NCBI RefSeq assembly: GCF_004348345.1 | Contig: NZ_SMJZ01000018.1 | Coordinates: forward strand, 1-64,000 | Origin: Nonomuraea longispora | Lineage (GTDB): Bacteria > Actinomycetota > Actinomycetes > Streptosporangiales > Streptosporangiaceae | Direction of reading: 5' to 3' | DNA: 64,000 nt | Shown: positions 22,632 through 31,883 of the stretch, piece by piece | Layout of the letters: each line of letters starts with the position of its first letter | Position numbering within the stretch: the first letter of the stretch is position 1 | The notes under the pieces: model-generated | The model's input: the letters and a program-made list of their open reading frames with translations, nothing else | The model's database searches: none | What the model was told of the DNA's origin: nothing | Program-made: the position numbers and the translations under genes

Positions 22632-24334
22632 GCGGAGGTTCCTTCCTTCACTTTCTCAACGGGTTCTTCTGGGGAGGGGGTCAGGGAGGAGAAGACGCCG
22701 GAGCGGGCCAGCAGCACGGCGACGGTCGCGGCGATGGCGAGGGCGGCGACGATGAGCAGGGTGGAGAGCGCGGCCAGCGTGGGGTCCTGAAATTTCTGCA
22801 TGTAGATGAACATCCAGACCGGCAGCGTGTTCTGGTCGGGCGAGAGCAGGAAGACCGTCATGTCGACCTCGTCGAAACTCACCACGAACGCGAACAGCGC
22901 GGCCGCGATCAGCGCGGGCCTGATCTGCGGCAGCGTGGCCAGCCGGAAGGCCCGAAGCGGCGCCGCGCCCAGATCCTTGGCCGCCGCGTCGAGGGTGGCG
23001 TCGGCCCGCATCAGCGCCGCCGTCACCACGATGACGACGAACGGCAACACGATCACGGTGTGCGTCACCACCAGGCCGGCGACCCCGCCGAACAGGCCCA
23101 GCCGGTGCAGGTAGATGAACCCGGCGAAGCCGAAGGCCACCTTGGGCACCACGGTGGGTGAGAGTACGAACGACTGCAGCGGTCCGCGCCCCGGCATGCG
23201 GTGCCGGACCAGCGCCACCGCGACGGCCGTGCCGATGACCATGGCGAGGACGGTGGCCGCGATCGCCACCTCCAGGCTCAGCAGCGTCGCCGCGCCCAGG
23301 CCTTCCTGCTCGAAGAGGTTGGCGTACCACTTGGCCGAGAATCCCGGCGGCGGCCACGTGCCGTACGAGACGGACGAGAACGAGTTGATCACGATGATGA
23401 CCAGCGGCAGCAGCACGTACGCGTAGACCGCCACGAGCCACCCGCTCCAGCCGCGCGCGCCGGTGGAGGCCGCGCCCGCCGCCGTCACCCCGCCCTGCTC
23501 GGCCCGCCCGGTACGCCGTTGCAGCCAGCCGAAGACGCCCAGCGCGACGACGGCCAGCGCCAGCAGCGCGTACGACGAGACCGCCGCGAGCGGCCAGTCG
23601 ACGTTGTTGACGTTGTCGTAGATCTCGGTGGCCAGCACGTTCACCCGTCCGCCTCCGAGCAGGCTGGGCGTGGCGAACGAGCTGATCGACAAGGCGAACA
23701 CCAGTTGCGCCCCGCCGATCAGGCCGGGCATGGTCAGCGGCAGCGTGACCTTGACGAAGCGCAGGAACGCGCCCGCGCCGAGGTCGCCGGCCGCCTCCCC
23801 GAACGCCGGGTCGAGCTGCCCGAGCGACTGGATGATCGGGAACACCATGAACGGCAGCAGGATGTGCACCAGCGCGATCACCACGGAGGAGCGCTCGTAG
23901 AGCAGCTCGACCGGCCCGAGCCCGGCCGGTTCGAGCAGGCTGTTGAGCACCCCGCTGTCGCCCAGGATCAGCTCCCAGCCGTAGGTGCGGGACACGACGC
24001 TGGTCAGCAGCGGCGCGAAGATGATGAACAGCCCGACGTAACGCCAACGCGGCTGCCGCACCCGGTGCAGGGCGTACGCCGTGGGATAGCCGACGACGGC
24101 GGCGGCGACCGTGGTGATCAGGCCGAGCACCACGGTCTCCCCGACGATCTGCCAGTGGTAGCCGCCCGTCAGGAACGTCTGCCAGGTGACCGCGGTGTGC
24201 GCGATGTCGGTGCCGTCGGGCAGGTACTGGTGGAAGCTGTATTCGAGCAGGGTGAGCATGGCCCCTGCGAACACACCGACCAGCAGGACGACGCTGGGCG
24301 CCGCCAGCAGGAGGGCCGTGCGATGTCTGCGCAT
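22628..24334 (-). CDS. ABC transporter permease, fused PotB-PotC type
   Basis: 568 residues with two permease domains in one chain (each about six helices). EAA-type loops are EAAGDLGAGAFLRFVKVTLP in the first half and DAAAKDLGAAPLRAFRLATLP in the second. In most bacteria the polyamine-type PotB and PotC are separate proteins; here they are joined by a linker near residue 285. The start at 24334 follows the binding-protein stop by 13 bp. Confidence 0.9.
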   Translation of the reverse strand: MRRHRTALLLAAPSVVLLVGVFAGAMLTLLEYSFHQYLPDGTDIAHTAVTWQTFLTGGYHWQIVGETVVLGLITTVAAAVVGYPTAYALHRVRQPRWRYVGLFIIFAPLLTSVVSRTYGWELILGDSGVLNSLLEPAGLGPVELLYERSSVVIALVHILLPFMVFPIIQSLGQLDPAFGEAAGDLGAGAFLRFVKVTLPLTMPGLIGGAQLVFALSISSFATPSLLGGGRVNVLATEIYDNVNNVDWPLAAVSSYALLALAVVALGVFGWLQRRTGRAEQGGVTAAGAASTGARGWSGWLVAVYAYVLLPLVIIVINSFSSVSYGTWPPPGFSAKWYANLFEQEGLGAATLLSLEVAIAATVLAMVIGTAVAVALVRHRMPGRGPLQSFVLSPTVVPKVAFGFAGFIYLHRLGLFGGVAGLVVTHTVIVLPFVVIVVTAALMRADATLDAAAKDLGAAPLRAFRLATLPQIRPALIAAALFAFVVSFDEVDMTVFLLSPDQNTLPVWMFIYMQKFQDPTLAALSTLLIVAALAIAATVAVLLARSGVFSSLTPSPEEPVEKVKEGTSA

Positions 24335-24347
24335 GTCGCCGGGCCTC

Positions 24348-25454
24348 TCAGATACGCGAGGCGACGTCGGTTTCCCAGCGTTTCTGCCACTCGGCGTTGT
24401 TGCGTCCCACGATGCCGTAGTCGATCTGCTGGAAGCCGTCGCTGGTCGCCTTGCTGAAGGCGGGCAGGCCGGCCAGGTTCCCGGGCAGCTCGGCCTTGGT
24501 GTTGGCGGGCACCTCGACGCTGGTCTCGGCCCAGCGGGCGCACCACTTGGGCGAGAGCATCTCGTTGATGATGTCGTGGACGGCTTCGAGCTGGCTCTGC
24601 GGCTGGCCCGCGACGGCCTGGAGGTTGACCGGCAGCGGGATCGCGCCCTCCTTGGGCACGACGTACGTCAGCGGAGCGCCGGAGTTGATCCACTGCTGTC
24701 CGGTGCCGGCGAAGTAGGCGGTCAGCGGCGCGGTGCCGTTGCTGAGCACGTTGAGATACTGCGGGTTGGACTCGACGAGCAGCCGGATCTGCTTGGCCTC
24801 GCGCTTCCACAGCTCCCAGCCGGGCTCCATGTTGTCCAGGCCGCCGCCGTTGAGCTTGGCGGCCATGTAGACGGCGTACCAGGGGAAGGAGAAGAGCGCG
24901 ACCTTGCCCTGGTGGGCGTGGTTCCACAGGTCGGCCCACGAGCCGGGGGCCTGCGTGATCTCCTGCTTGTTGTAGAGCAGGCCGAGCTGGTCGATGCCGA
25001 TGCCGATCCCGATGCCGTGGTCGTAGCGGAACCGCTCGTCGATGTCGGCGGCGTTGCTCATCGCCGAGTAGTCGAGCTCGGTGAACATCTTGTCGTCGGC
25101 GCCCTGGACGGAGGTCTGGGCGTTGAAGAAGCCGAAGTTGACCAGCGGCCGGTCGGGGGCGGCCTTCTTCTGGGCCAGCATCTTGGTGTAGCCGACGGAG
25201 TTCGACTGTTCGTAGATCTTGATCTCGACGTTCTTGTGGGAGGCCATGTACTCCTTGGCGAACTCCTTGGGCATCTTGCCGAGGTCGCCACCGAGGAAGG
25301 CGAACATGGTCAGGGTGAGCTTGCCGCCCTTCGACGCGGACGGCGCGGCGGATTGGGGGGACACCTCGCCGCAGGCGGTGGCGAGGGCGAGGCCCGCCGC
25401 ACCGGCCGCGGTGCCGAGGAACCGGCGTCGCGAAATATCGGACATACCCGTCAT
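24348..25454 (-). CDS. ABC transporter substrate-binding lipoprotein, PotD-like
   Basis: 368 residues from ATG 25454, preferred because GGGAG lies about 8 bases upstream; a Met 13 codons earlier would overlap the ATPase gene. The N-terminus combines a twin-arginine motif (SRRRFLG) with lipobox LATAC, so it may be a Tat-exported lipoprotein. The type II binding fold is of the polyamine/opine class (LTMFAFLGGDLGKMPKEFAKEY, GIGIGIDQLGLLYNKQEI, SWADLWN). The ligand is not predictable from the sequence; the operon suggests an acylated or quaternary amine. Confidence 0.87.
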   Translation of the reverse strand: MTGMSDISRRRFLGTAAGAAGLALATACGEVSPQSAAPSASKGGKLTLTMFAFLGGDLGKMPKEFAKEYMASHKNVEIKIYEQSNSVGYTKMLAQKKAAPDRPLVNFGFFNAQTSVQGADDKMFTELDYSAMSNAADIDERFRYDHGIGIGIGIDQLGLLYNKQEITQAPGSWADLWNHAHQGKVALFSFPWYAVYMAAKLNGGGLDNMEPGWELWKREAKQIRLLVESNPQYLNVLSNGTAPLTAYFAGTGQQWINSGAPLTYVVPKEGAIPLPVNLQAVAGQPQSQLEAVHDIINEMLSPKWCARWAETSVEVPANTKAELPGNLAGLPAFSKATSDGFQQIDYGIVGRNNAEWQKRWETDVASRI

Positions 25455-25467
25455 CGAGCTAACTCCC

Positions 25468-26523
25468 TCAGTGGTCGAGGACGACACCGGCATCCACGTC
25501 CCAGCCGGTCTCGACCTCGTCGCCGACCGTCAGGGTGGATCCGGCTTCTTCGCGCCGTTCGGAGATCACCAGCACTCCGGAGGCCAGACGTACGTGGTAA
25601 CGCGTGCTCGCGCCCTGGAAGATCACGTCCTCCAGGCGGCCGTGGTAGCGATTGGCGCAGTCCAGGTCCTTGCCGACGGCGACGTGCTCGGGCCGCACGG
25701 ACACCGCGCGGCCGGGACGCGCGACCTTGACGCCGATGCCCTCCGCCTCCAGCAGGCCGCCGTCGTACGTGCCCTCGTACAGGTTCGTGTCGCCCAGGAA
25801 GGTGGCGGTGAACTTCGTGGCCGGCGATCGGTAGAGCTCGGCCGGCGGGCCGATCTGCTCGATGCGGCCCTCGTTCATCACCGCCATCCGGTCCGACATC
25901 GTCAGCGCCTCCACCTGGTCGTGCGTGACGTAGACGAACGTGGTGCCCGAGTCGTGCTGGATCCGTTTGAGCGCCTGCTGCATCTGGACCCGCAGCCGCA
26001 GGTCGAGCGCGCCGAGCGGCTCGTCGAGCAGCAGCACGGCCGGCTCGTTGGCCAGCGCGCGGGCGATGGCCACCCGCTGCTGCTGGCCGCCGGACAACTG
26101 GGCGGGGTAGCGGGCGTCGTAGCCGGCCAGGTCCACCAGGTCCAGCATCGAGCCGACGATCTCGCTCACCTGCCTGGCCGGCTTGCGCCGCAGCTTCGGC
26201 CCGAAGGCGATGTTGTCGGCCACGGTCAGGTGCGGGAACAGGGCCAGGCGCTGGAAGACCATGTTCGTGGGACGCCGGTGCGCGGGACGGCCCCGCATCG
26301 GCTCGCCCCTGATCAGCACCTCGCCCGAGGTGGGCTCCTCCAGCCCCGCCAGGATGCGCAACGTCGTGCTCTTGCCGCAGCCCGAGGGGCCCAGCATGGA
26401 GAAGAACTCCCCTGTGGCCACGGTGAAGTCGACCTGCTCGACGCCCCTGGCGCCGTTGTCGTAGACCTTACGGATGCCGCGGAGCTCGGCATCGGGCCCG
26501 CCGCCGGTCGCCGCCGCGGTCAT
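25468..26523 (-). CDS. ABC transporter ATPase, PotA type
   Basis: 351 residues: Walker A GPSGCGKST near residue 44, Q-loop VFQRLALFPHLTV, signature QLSGGQQQRVAIARAL, Walker B VLLLDEPLGALD, switch His YVTHDQVEAL, and a C-terminal TOBE domain (about 275-350). The start at 26523 lies in a 4-bp overlap with the aminotransferase stop, so transport and catabolism are co-translated. Confidence 0.93.
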   Translation of the reverse strand: MTAAATGGGPDAELRGIRKVYDNGARGVEQVDFTVATGEFFSMLGPSGCGKSTTLRILAGLEEPTSGEVLIRGEPMRGRPAHRRPTNMVFQRLALFPHLTVADNIAFGPKLRRKPARQVSEIVGSMLDLVDLAGYDARYPAQLSGGQQQRVAIARALANEPAVLLLDEPLGALDLRLRVQMQQALKRIQHDSGTTFVYVTHDQVEALTMSDRMAVMNEGRIEQIGPPAELYRSPATKFTATFLGDTNLYEGTYDGGLLEAEGIGVKVARPGRAVSVRPEHVAVGKDLDCANRYHGRLEDVIFQGASTRYHVRLASGVLVISERREEAGSTLTVGDEVETGWDVDAGVVLDH

Positions 26524-27824
26524 GTCGCGCTCCTCATTTCCGCGAACGCCTCCTCGGCCGCCTTCAGCAGGGCCGCCACGTCGGCCTCGGTGTGCGCTGT
26601 GGACAGCGCCGCGTGCAGCAGCGGCTTGGCCGGGAGCAGGATGCGGTGCTCGCGCGCGATTCGGTGCAGGATCGCGTAACGGGCCGCGTCGCTGACCATC
26701 GCCGTGCGGTAGCCGGTGACCGGCTCGGACAGGAAGTACGGCTGGAAGTGGCCGCCCGCGCCCGCGACCACGGCCGGGACGCCGTACGCGCGGGACAGTT
26801 CGGCGAAGCCGTCGCGCAGCACGCCGCCGAGCCGGTCGAGCCGGGCCTGGGCCGAGCCGTCGGCCAGCAGCGGCAGCGCCGCCGCCGCCGCGGCCACCGC
26901 CGAGCCGTGCCCGTTGTAGGTGCCGACCCAGCCGACCGGGCCGCCGCTCGACGGGTCGGTGCAGGCCATCAGGTCCGCGCGGCCCTCGACCGCGGCCAGC
27001 GGGTACCCGTTGGACAGGGCCTTGCCGTACGTGGTGAGGTCGGGGGTGATGCCGTAGACCTGGCGGGCGCCGCCGGGCGCCAGGCGGAACCCGGTGAGCA
27101 GCTCGTCGAAGACGAGCACGATCCCCAGCTCGGCGGTGAGGTCGCGGAGCAGCCTCAGGTAGTCGCCGGTCGGCGGGATGAAGCCGATGTCGATGAGCAC
27201 GGGCTCGACGACCACGGCGGCCAGGTCGGAGGCGTGCTCGCGCAGCAGCCGCTCGGTGGCGTCCGCGTCGTTCCACGGCAGCACCACCGTGCCCTGCGCC
27301 GAGCGCGACAGGCCCGCGGAGCTGGGCGGCGCGGCCGGCCGGTCGGCGGGCCCGATCTGGTCGGGGGCGGGCCAGGTCGACACCCACAGCGGGTCGAACC
27401 AGCCGTGGTAGGCCCCCTCGACCTTGGCCACCCGCTCCCGGCCGGTGTGGTGGCGGGCGATCGAGAGCGCGTGCATCAGCGCCTCGGTGCCGGTGTTGGC
27501 GAACCTGACCCGGCCGAAGTCCGGGATCATGCCGGCGAGCGTCTCCACCGCGGTCACCGCGGCCTCGGTCTCCACGCCGGTGGTCAGCCCGCGGCTCACC
27601 GCGTCGGCGACGGCCGCGTCCACGCCGGGGTGGGCGTGGCCGAGCATCACCGAGGCGTTGCCCATGGTGCAGTCGAGGTAACGCTCACCCTCGACGTCCC
27701 ACAGGTACGCGCCCTCGGCACGCTGGAAATAGACGGGGTGCGGCGCCTGGAAGCGGGTGTTGGAATGCACCCCGCCGGGGACGTACCGGCTCGCGCGCTC
27801 GTACAGGCTCTGCGACGTGCTCAA
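26520..27824 (-). CDS. Class III (fold type I) aminotransferase, GSA-aminomutase-like
   Basis: 434 residues. PLP-binding Lys in TYGKALSNGYPLAA (about 265), Asp in VFDELLTGFR, N-terminal YVPGGVHSNTR and FANTGTEALMHALSIARHHTGR typical of glutamate-1-semialdehyde aminomutase-like enzymes. The operon context (importer, deacylase, IclR regulator; no haem genes) argues against a role in tetrapyrrole synthesis and for amine or amino-acid catabolism. The start overlaps the IclR stop by 4 bp. Substrate unknown. Confidence 0.88.
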   Translation of the reverse strand: MSTSQSLYERASRYVPGGVHSNTRFQAPHPVYFQRAEGAYLWDVEGERYLDCTMGNASVMLGHAHPGVDAAVADAVSRGLTTGVETEAAVTAVETLAGMIPDFGRVRFANTGTEALMHALSIARHHTGRERVAKVEGAYHGWFDPLWVSTWPAPDQIGPADRPAAPPSSAGLSRSAQGTVVLPWNDADATERLLREHASDLAAVVVEPVLIDIGFIPPTGDYLRLLRDLTAELGIVLVFDELLTGFRLAPGGARQVYGITPDLTTYGKALSNGYPLAAVEGRADLMACTDPSSGGPVGWVGTYNGHGSAVAAAAAALPLLADGSAQARLDRLGGVLRDGFAELSRAYGVPAVVAGAGGHFQPYFLSEPVTGYRTAMVSDAARYAILHRIAREHRILLPAKPLLHAALSTAHTEADVAALLKAAEEAFAEMRSAT

Positions 27825-28600
27825 TGGTTACTCCTGATCTCCAGGGAGAGCCGTTCGACCTCGGCCAGCAGCGCGGGCACGCACGCGTTGGCGTTCTCGC
27901 GCGTGAAGCGCGCCGCGGGGCCGGCGACCGAGATGCCGCCCACCGCGTGCCCCGACCGGTCGAGGATCGCGGCGGCGCGACAGCGCAGGCCGACCGCGTA
28001 ACTCTCCTCATCGACGGCGAATCCCTCCGTGCGGGCGGTGGCGAGTTCGGCCTCCACCTCGCGCAGCGCCTGCTCGGCCCGGTCGCCGACGGCGGTGCGC
28101 AGCACCGCGAGCCGCCGCCGCGCGGGCAACATCGCCAGTACGGCCTTGCCCATCGCGGAGGTGTGCGGGTTGAGCACGTCACCGACGCGCGCCACGGCCC
28201 GCAGCGAGTGCTCGGGCTCCTTCCGCGCCACCAGCACGATCTCGTCGCCCACCAGCAGGCCGGCGCTCGCGCTCTCGCCGGTCTGCTCGGCCAGGGCCTC
28301 CACGGAGGCCTTCAGCCGGTCGGCGGCGTGCATCTGGTCGAGCGTCCGTACGGACAGGTGCAGCAGTCTCGGCCCGGCGGCGTAGCCGGACCTGTCCAGT
28401 TGCACCAGGAACCCACGCTCGACGAGCAGCGCGACCAGCCGCGACGCGGTGGAGGGCGGAACTCCCGCCGCCGCGGCGATCTCGCCCAGTTGCAGGGGGG
28501 CGCGGTCGTGGGTGACCGCGACGTCCAGGACGTCGAGCAACCGGGCGAGATAGCTGGTGCGGGACTCGCTTCCACTCAGTGGAACTGTCTTTGCGTTCAT
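27821..28600 (-). CDS. IclR-family transcriptional regulator
   Basis: 259 residues. N-terminal winged helix (about 20-80; LGEIAAAAGVPPSTASRLVALLVERGFL) and C-terminal IclR effector domain (TGESASAGLLVGDEIVLVAR, HTSAMGKAVLAMLP, YAVGLRCRAAAILDRSGHAVGGISVAGPAARF). It is the first gene of the aminotransferase-ABC-deacylase operon and overlaps the next start by 4 bp. A perfect-arm palindrome lies within its first codons, suggesting autoregulation. Confidence 0.93.
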   Translation of the reverse strand: MNAKTVPLSGSESRTSYLARLLDVLDVAVTHDRAPLQLGEIAAAAGVPPSTASRLVALLVERGFLVQLDRSGYAAGPRLLHLSVRTLDQMHAADRLKASVEALAEQTGESASAGLLVGDEIVLVARKEPEHSLRAVARVGDVLNPHTSAMGKAVLAMLPARRRLAVLRTAVGDRAEQALREVEAELATARTEGFAVDEESYAVGLRCRAAAILDRSGHAVGGISVAGPAARFTRENANACVPALLAEVERLSLEIRSNH

Positions 28601-28636
28601 TGGGAGGCCAACCTAGGAACGTCCCTATACGGACGT
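28570..28636 (-). promoter_or_regulatory. Two palindromes at the IclR start: candidate operators
   Basis: TTCCACTCAGTGGAA (28570-28584, 7-bp arms around one central base) lies inside codons 6-11 of the IclR gene. ACGTCCCTATACGGACGT (28619-28636, 6-bp perfect arms) lies about 20 bp upstream of its start. Either could bind the IclR dimer; the first resembles the TTCC/GGAA palindromes of some IclR-family sites. Confidence 0.45.
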
Positions 28637-29053
28637 CAAGAGCAGGCCGAAAACCGTTGTCCGACCGTTTTGCCCCATTCCTCCCGTATCGTCCCTTGAT
28701 TCCGGACAGAACGAAAGCCCTGCCGTGGAGACGGACTCAGCGAGGTGAACCGTGGCGGAGGGGGCGAACATGGTGACCGGAAGGCCTTACAGATAGGGCC
28801 TGGTAGTAAGGAAAGACAGGGCCGTCATCACCTTCCGTGACGTTTACCCATGGTTACATTCACGACACGTATGCTGACAAAGAGTCAACCCGTCATTCGG
28901 GACGAATGTTCACATCTGTTGCTTGAAGTACATCTGCCCCATCGGCATAGTGGACGGACCACAGGCGTACCAGTCGTGACGGGATTCTCGGGGGCCGGTA
29001 CCAGGTCGCGACTGCCAGCGGCGCATCATCACGCGCGGAATTGGACAAGATGG
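28601..29053. promoter_or_regulatory. Divergent intergenic region between IclR and the conservon
   Basis: 453 bp without a convincing gene. Apart from the palindrome at 28619 it contains GGTTACATTCACG (28852-28864) with -10-like TACATT at 28856-28861. A transcript from there would begin near 28867. That makes the first ATG of the open frame (28850) unusable and supports the downstream start at 29054. Confidence 0.45.
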
Positions 29054-31477
29054 ATGAGCTCGCCCCCACCTCTCCGTACCAAGCTGCTCAGGATTCTGCT
29101 GCTCCCGCTCGTATCCATGGTGGCTCTGTGGGGGTTCATCGCCTACTCCAGCGTGGAGGAGATCGTCGAAGTCTCCCAGACGCAGGACCGCTGGGAGGCC
29201 ATCGGGTCGCCCTTGTTACAACTGATCGTCGAGCTGCAACGGGAACGCCAGCTCTCGGCTGAGGCGCCGAAGAGCACGGCCACGTACGCGCCCCTTTCCG
29301 AGCAGCGGCACGTCACCGACGAGAAGGTCGAACGCCTGCGCGAGGTCATCGGCGCCGTCGACGTCGAGTCGTCGGGTGCCGAGACCCCCGCCCAGGTGCA
29401 GGCGCTCGTGCGGGCGCTCGACGGGCTCCAGTCCCTGCGGGCCTCCGCCGACGGCGGCGTGCTGGCCCCGCCGCTGACGATCATCCAGGCCTACGACAAC
29501 CTGATCAGCGTCGCCAACGGGCAGTTCAACGACCGCGACGCACTGAGCAGCGTCTCCTCCTACCGGGCGGTGCGCGGCATGGCCGCCTACAACGCCACCG
29601 CCGAATACCTCGGCCGCGAGCACGCCGTGCTCACCAGCACCATCGTGCAGCGCAAGATGACCCCCACCGACCGTGCCGCGTTCGTCGCCGCCATGACCAG
29701 CCGCCGGCTCGTCTTCGCCAACGCCGAACGCGACGCCGGCCCCGAGCTGCGGGCCGACTACGACAAGCTGGTCGACAGCGCCGCGTACAAACGGCTGGTC
29801 GAGGTCGAGGACGAACTGTTCAGCTGGGACACCAACGGGGCGCCGCCGGTGGAGCCGGCCCAGTGGAAGAGCGACGCCGACGCCGTGTTCAACACGATCA
29901 ACCGCGACACGCAGGAGGAACTGGCCCGCGCCGCCGCCGAGGCAGAGGGGCAGAAGACCGGCGCCTACTGGCGGATCGGGCTCGTCCTGCTGCTGGGCCT
30001 GGCGGCGGTGCTCGCGTCGCTGGCGCTGTCGTACCGGTTCGGGCAGTCGCTGATCGACGAGCTCAAGCGGCTGCAGGCCTCGGCGGTCGAACTGGCCGAG
30101 CAGCGGCTGCCCCGGCTGGTCGCCCGGCTGCGCCGCGGCGAGGACGTCGACCCGGCCACCGAGGCGCCCGGTCTCGCCCCCGCGGAGACGGCCGAGGTCG
30201 ACCGGGTGGTCAACGCGTTCTCCGCCGTACGCCGCACCGCGGTCGAGGCCGCGGTGGGCCAGGCGACCCTGCGCAAGGGCGTCAGCCAGGTCTTCCTCAA
30301 CCTGGCCTGGCGCAACCAGGCGCTGCTGCACCGCCAGCTCTCGCTGCTCGACACCATGGAGCGCCGCGTGGAGGAGCCGGAGGTCCTGGAGGACCTGTTC
30401 AAGCTCGACCACCTCACCACCCGCATGCGGCGGCACGCCGAGAACCTCATCATCCTGGCCGACTCCGCCCCCGCACGCCGCTGGCGCGACCCCGTGCCGC
30501 TGTTCGACGTCGTACGCGCGGCCGTGTTGGAGGTCGAGGACTACACCCGCGTCACCGTCGCGCCCATGCCCGACGCCCCGATGCTCGTCGGCGCGGCCGT
30601 CACCGACGTCATCCACCTGGTCGCCGAGCTGGTGGAGAACGCCACCGTCTTCTCACCGCCCGACACGACCGTGCAGATCCGCAGCATGACGGCGGCCAAC
30701 GGCTTCGCGATCGAGGTGGAGGACCGCGGGCTGGGGCTGAACGCGACCGTGCTCCAGGAGTACAACGCCCGGCTGGCCCAGCCGCCCGAGTTCGACCTCG
30801 CCGACAGCGACAGGCTCGGCCTGTTCGTGGTGTCCAGGCTCGCGGCCCGGCACGGGGTCAAGGTCTCGCTGCGCCCCTCACCGTACGACGGGACCACCGC
30901 GATCGTGCTGCTGCCCACCATCCTGCTCGCAGGCGCCGCCACACCCTCCGTCACCCCAGGTGACCGGGCGGGCAGGCCCGCGCGGGCGCTCGGCACGGCG
31001 CCGTCCGGCACGCTCTCCGGTGTCGTCTCCGCCGCCCCCGAACGGCCGGACGCGCTCAACGGCGAGCACGCCGACCCGGTGGAGCCGGCGCCGGCCACCT
31101 GGTTCGAGGCCGTGCCCGCGCCGAGGAACGGCGAACCGGGCCGGCCGGGGGCCCGTCCGGCGCCACGGCAGTTGCCCCCCACCGCGTCCCAGCCGCCAGG
31201 ACCCTCCGCCGAATGGAGCGTCACGGTGCCGGCTCAGGACGCCGACGAAGACCTCGACGGGCTGCCGATGCGGATACCGCAGGCAAGCATGGCTCCCCAG
31301 CTGCGTTCCACCGGAGGCCCCGCGCGGCGCCCGGTACCGGCGCGCTCGCCTGAGGAACTCGCACAACTCATGTCGTCCATGCAGCAAGGCTGGCGGCAAG
31401 GACGCCGCCAGGCCGGGCACGGAGCCGACATGTGGAACCGAAAGGACGACCATCCCGATGCCCGACCCCAGAAGTGA
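29054..31477 (+). CDS. cvnA: Conservon sensor histidine kinase-like protein (CvnA type)
   Basis: 807 residues from ATG 29054 (MSSPPPLRTKLLRIL). Topology: first membrane helix about 12-32, extracellular helical NIT (nitrate/nitrite-sensing-like) domain about 40-300, second helix about 310-330, HAMP-like linker, then a cytoplasmic helical region and a HATPase domain with N-box ELVENATVFSPP (about 525) and G-box EDRGLGL. No clear phospho-acceptor His box is visible, as is usual for CvnA proteins. The C-terminal 180 residues are Pro/Ala-rich and disordered. The last 20 bp overlap cvnB. Conservon kinases work with roadblock, DUF742 and GTPase partners at the membrane in signalling linked to development and metabolism. 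Confidence 0.88.
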   Translation: MSSPPPLRTKLLRILLLPLVSMVALWGFIAYSSVEEIVEVSQTQDRWEAIGSPLLQLIVELQRERQLSAEAPKSTATYAPLSEQRHVTDEKVERLREVIGAVDVESSGAETPAQVQALVRALDGLQSLRASADGGVLAPPLTIIQAYDNLISVANGQFNDRDALSSVSSYRAVRGMAAYNATAEYLGREHAVLTSTIVQRKMTPTDRAAFVAAMTSRRLVFANAERDAGPELRADYDKLVDSAAYKRLVEVEDELFSWDTNGAPPVEPAQWKSDADAVFNTINRDTQEELARAAAEAEGQKTGAYWRIGLVLLLGLAAVLASLALSYRFGQSLIDELKRLQASAVELAEQRLPRLVARLRRGEDVDPATEAPGLAPAETAEVDRVVNAFSAVRRTAVEAAVGQATLRKGVSQVFLNLAWRNQALLHRQLSLLDTMERRVEEPEVLEDLFKLDHLTTRMRRHAENLIILADSAPARRWRDPVPLFDVVRAAVLEVEDYTRVTVAPMPDAPMLVGAAVTDVIHLVAELVENATVFSPPDTTVQIRSMTAANGFAIEVEDRGLGLNATVLQEYNARLAQPPEFDLADSDRLGLFVVSRLAARHGVKVSLRPSPYDGTTAIVLLPTILLAGAATPSVTPGDRAGRPARALGTAPSGTLSGVVSAAPERPDALNGEHADPVEPAPATWFEAVPAPRNGEPGRPGARPAPRQLPPTASQPPGPSAEWSVTVPAQDADEDLDGLPMRIPQASMAPQLRSTGGPARRPVPARSPEELAQLMSSMQQGWRQGRRQAGHGADMWNRKDDHPDARPQK

Positions 31478-31883
31478 ACTGAGCTGGCTCCTCGACGACC
31501 TCACCCAGCGAGTGCCCGGCATCCGGCACGCCATCGTGCTGTCCTCCGACGGGCTGGCCATGGGAGGTTCCCAGGAGCTGACCCGGGAGGACGCCGAGCA
31601 CCTGTCCGCCATCTCCGCCGGCAGCCACAGCCTCGCCATGGGCGCGGGACGGCACTTCGGCCTGGGCGGCGTACGGCAGACCATCATCGAGATGGAGGGT
31701 GGTTTCCTGTTCGTCACCGCCGCCGGTCAGGGCGCGCGGCTGGCCGTGCTCGCCGCGGGCGACGCCGAGCTGGGCATGGTCACGTACGAGATGGCGCTCA
31801 TGGTCAAAAGGGTCGGCGAGCACCTCTCCGCGCAGCCGAGAGGAGCGGCACCGGCGCCCGCCTGGAACGGTTCACGACCGTGA
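31458..31883 (+). CDS. cvnB: Conservon roadblock/LC7 protein (CvnB type)
   Basis: 141 residues. Roadblock/LC7 fold: LSWLLDDLTQRVPGIRHAIVLSSDGLAMG, then SLAMGAGRHFGLGGVRQTIIEMEGGFLFVTAAG. These small dimeric proteins act as scaffolds or GTPase partners. It starts inside the end of cvnA and ends in a GTGA overlap with cvnC. The gene order A-B-C-D is that of Streptomyces conservons. Confidence 0.9.
   Translation: MPDPRSELSWLLDDLTQRVPGIRHAIVLSSDGLAMGGSQELTREDAEHLSAISAGSHSLAMGAGRHFGLGGVRQTIIEMEGGFLFVTAAGQGARLAVLAAGDAELGMVTYEMALMVKRVGEHLSAQPRGAAPAPAWNGSRP

Noticed and set aside
26520-27824. Glutamate-1-semialdehyde aminomutase of haem synthesis
   Set aside because: Sequence resemblance is real, but no tetrapyrrole genes are near and the gene is coupled to an importer, a deacylase and an IclR regulator.
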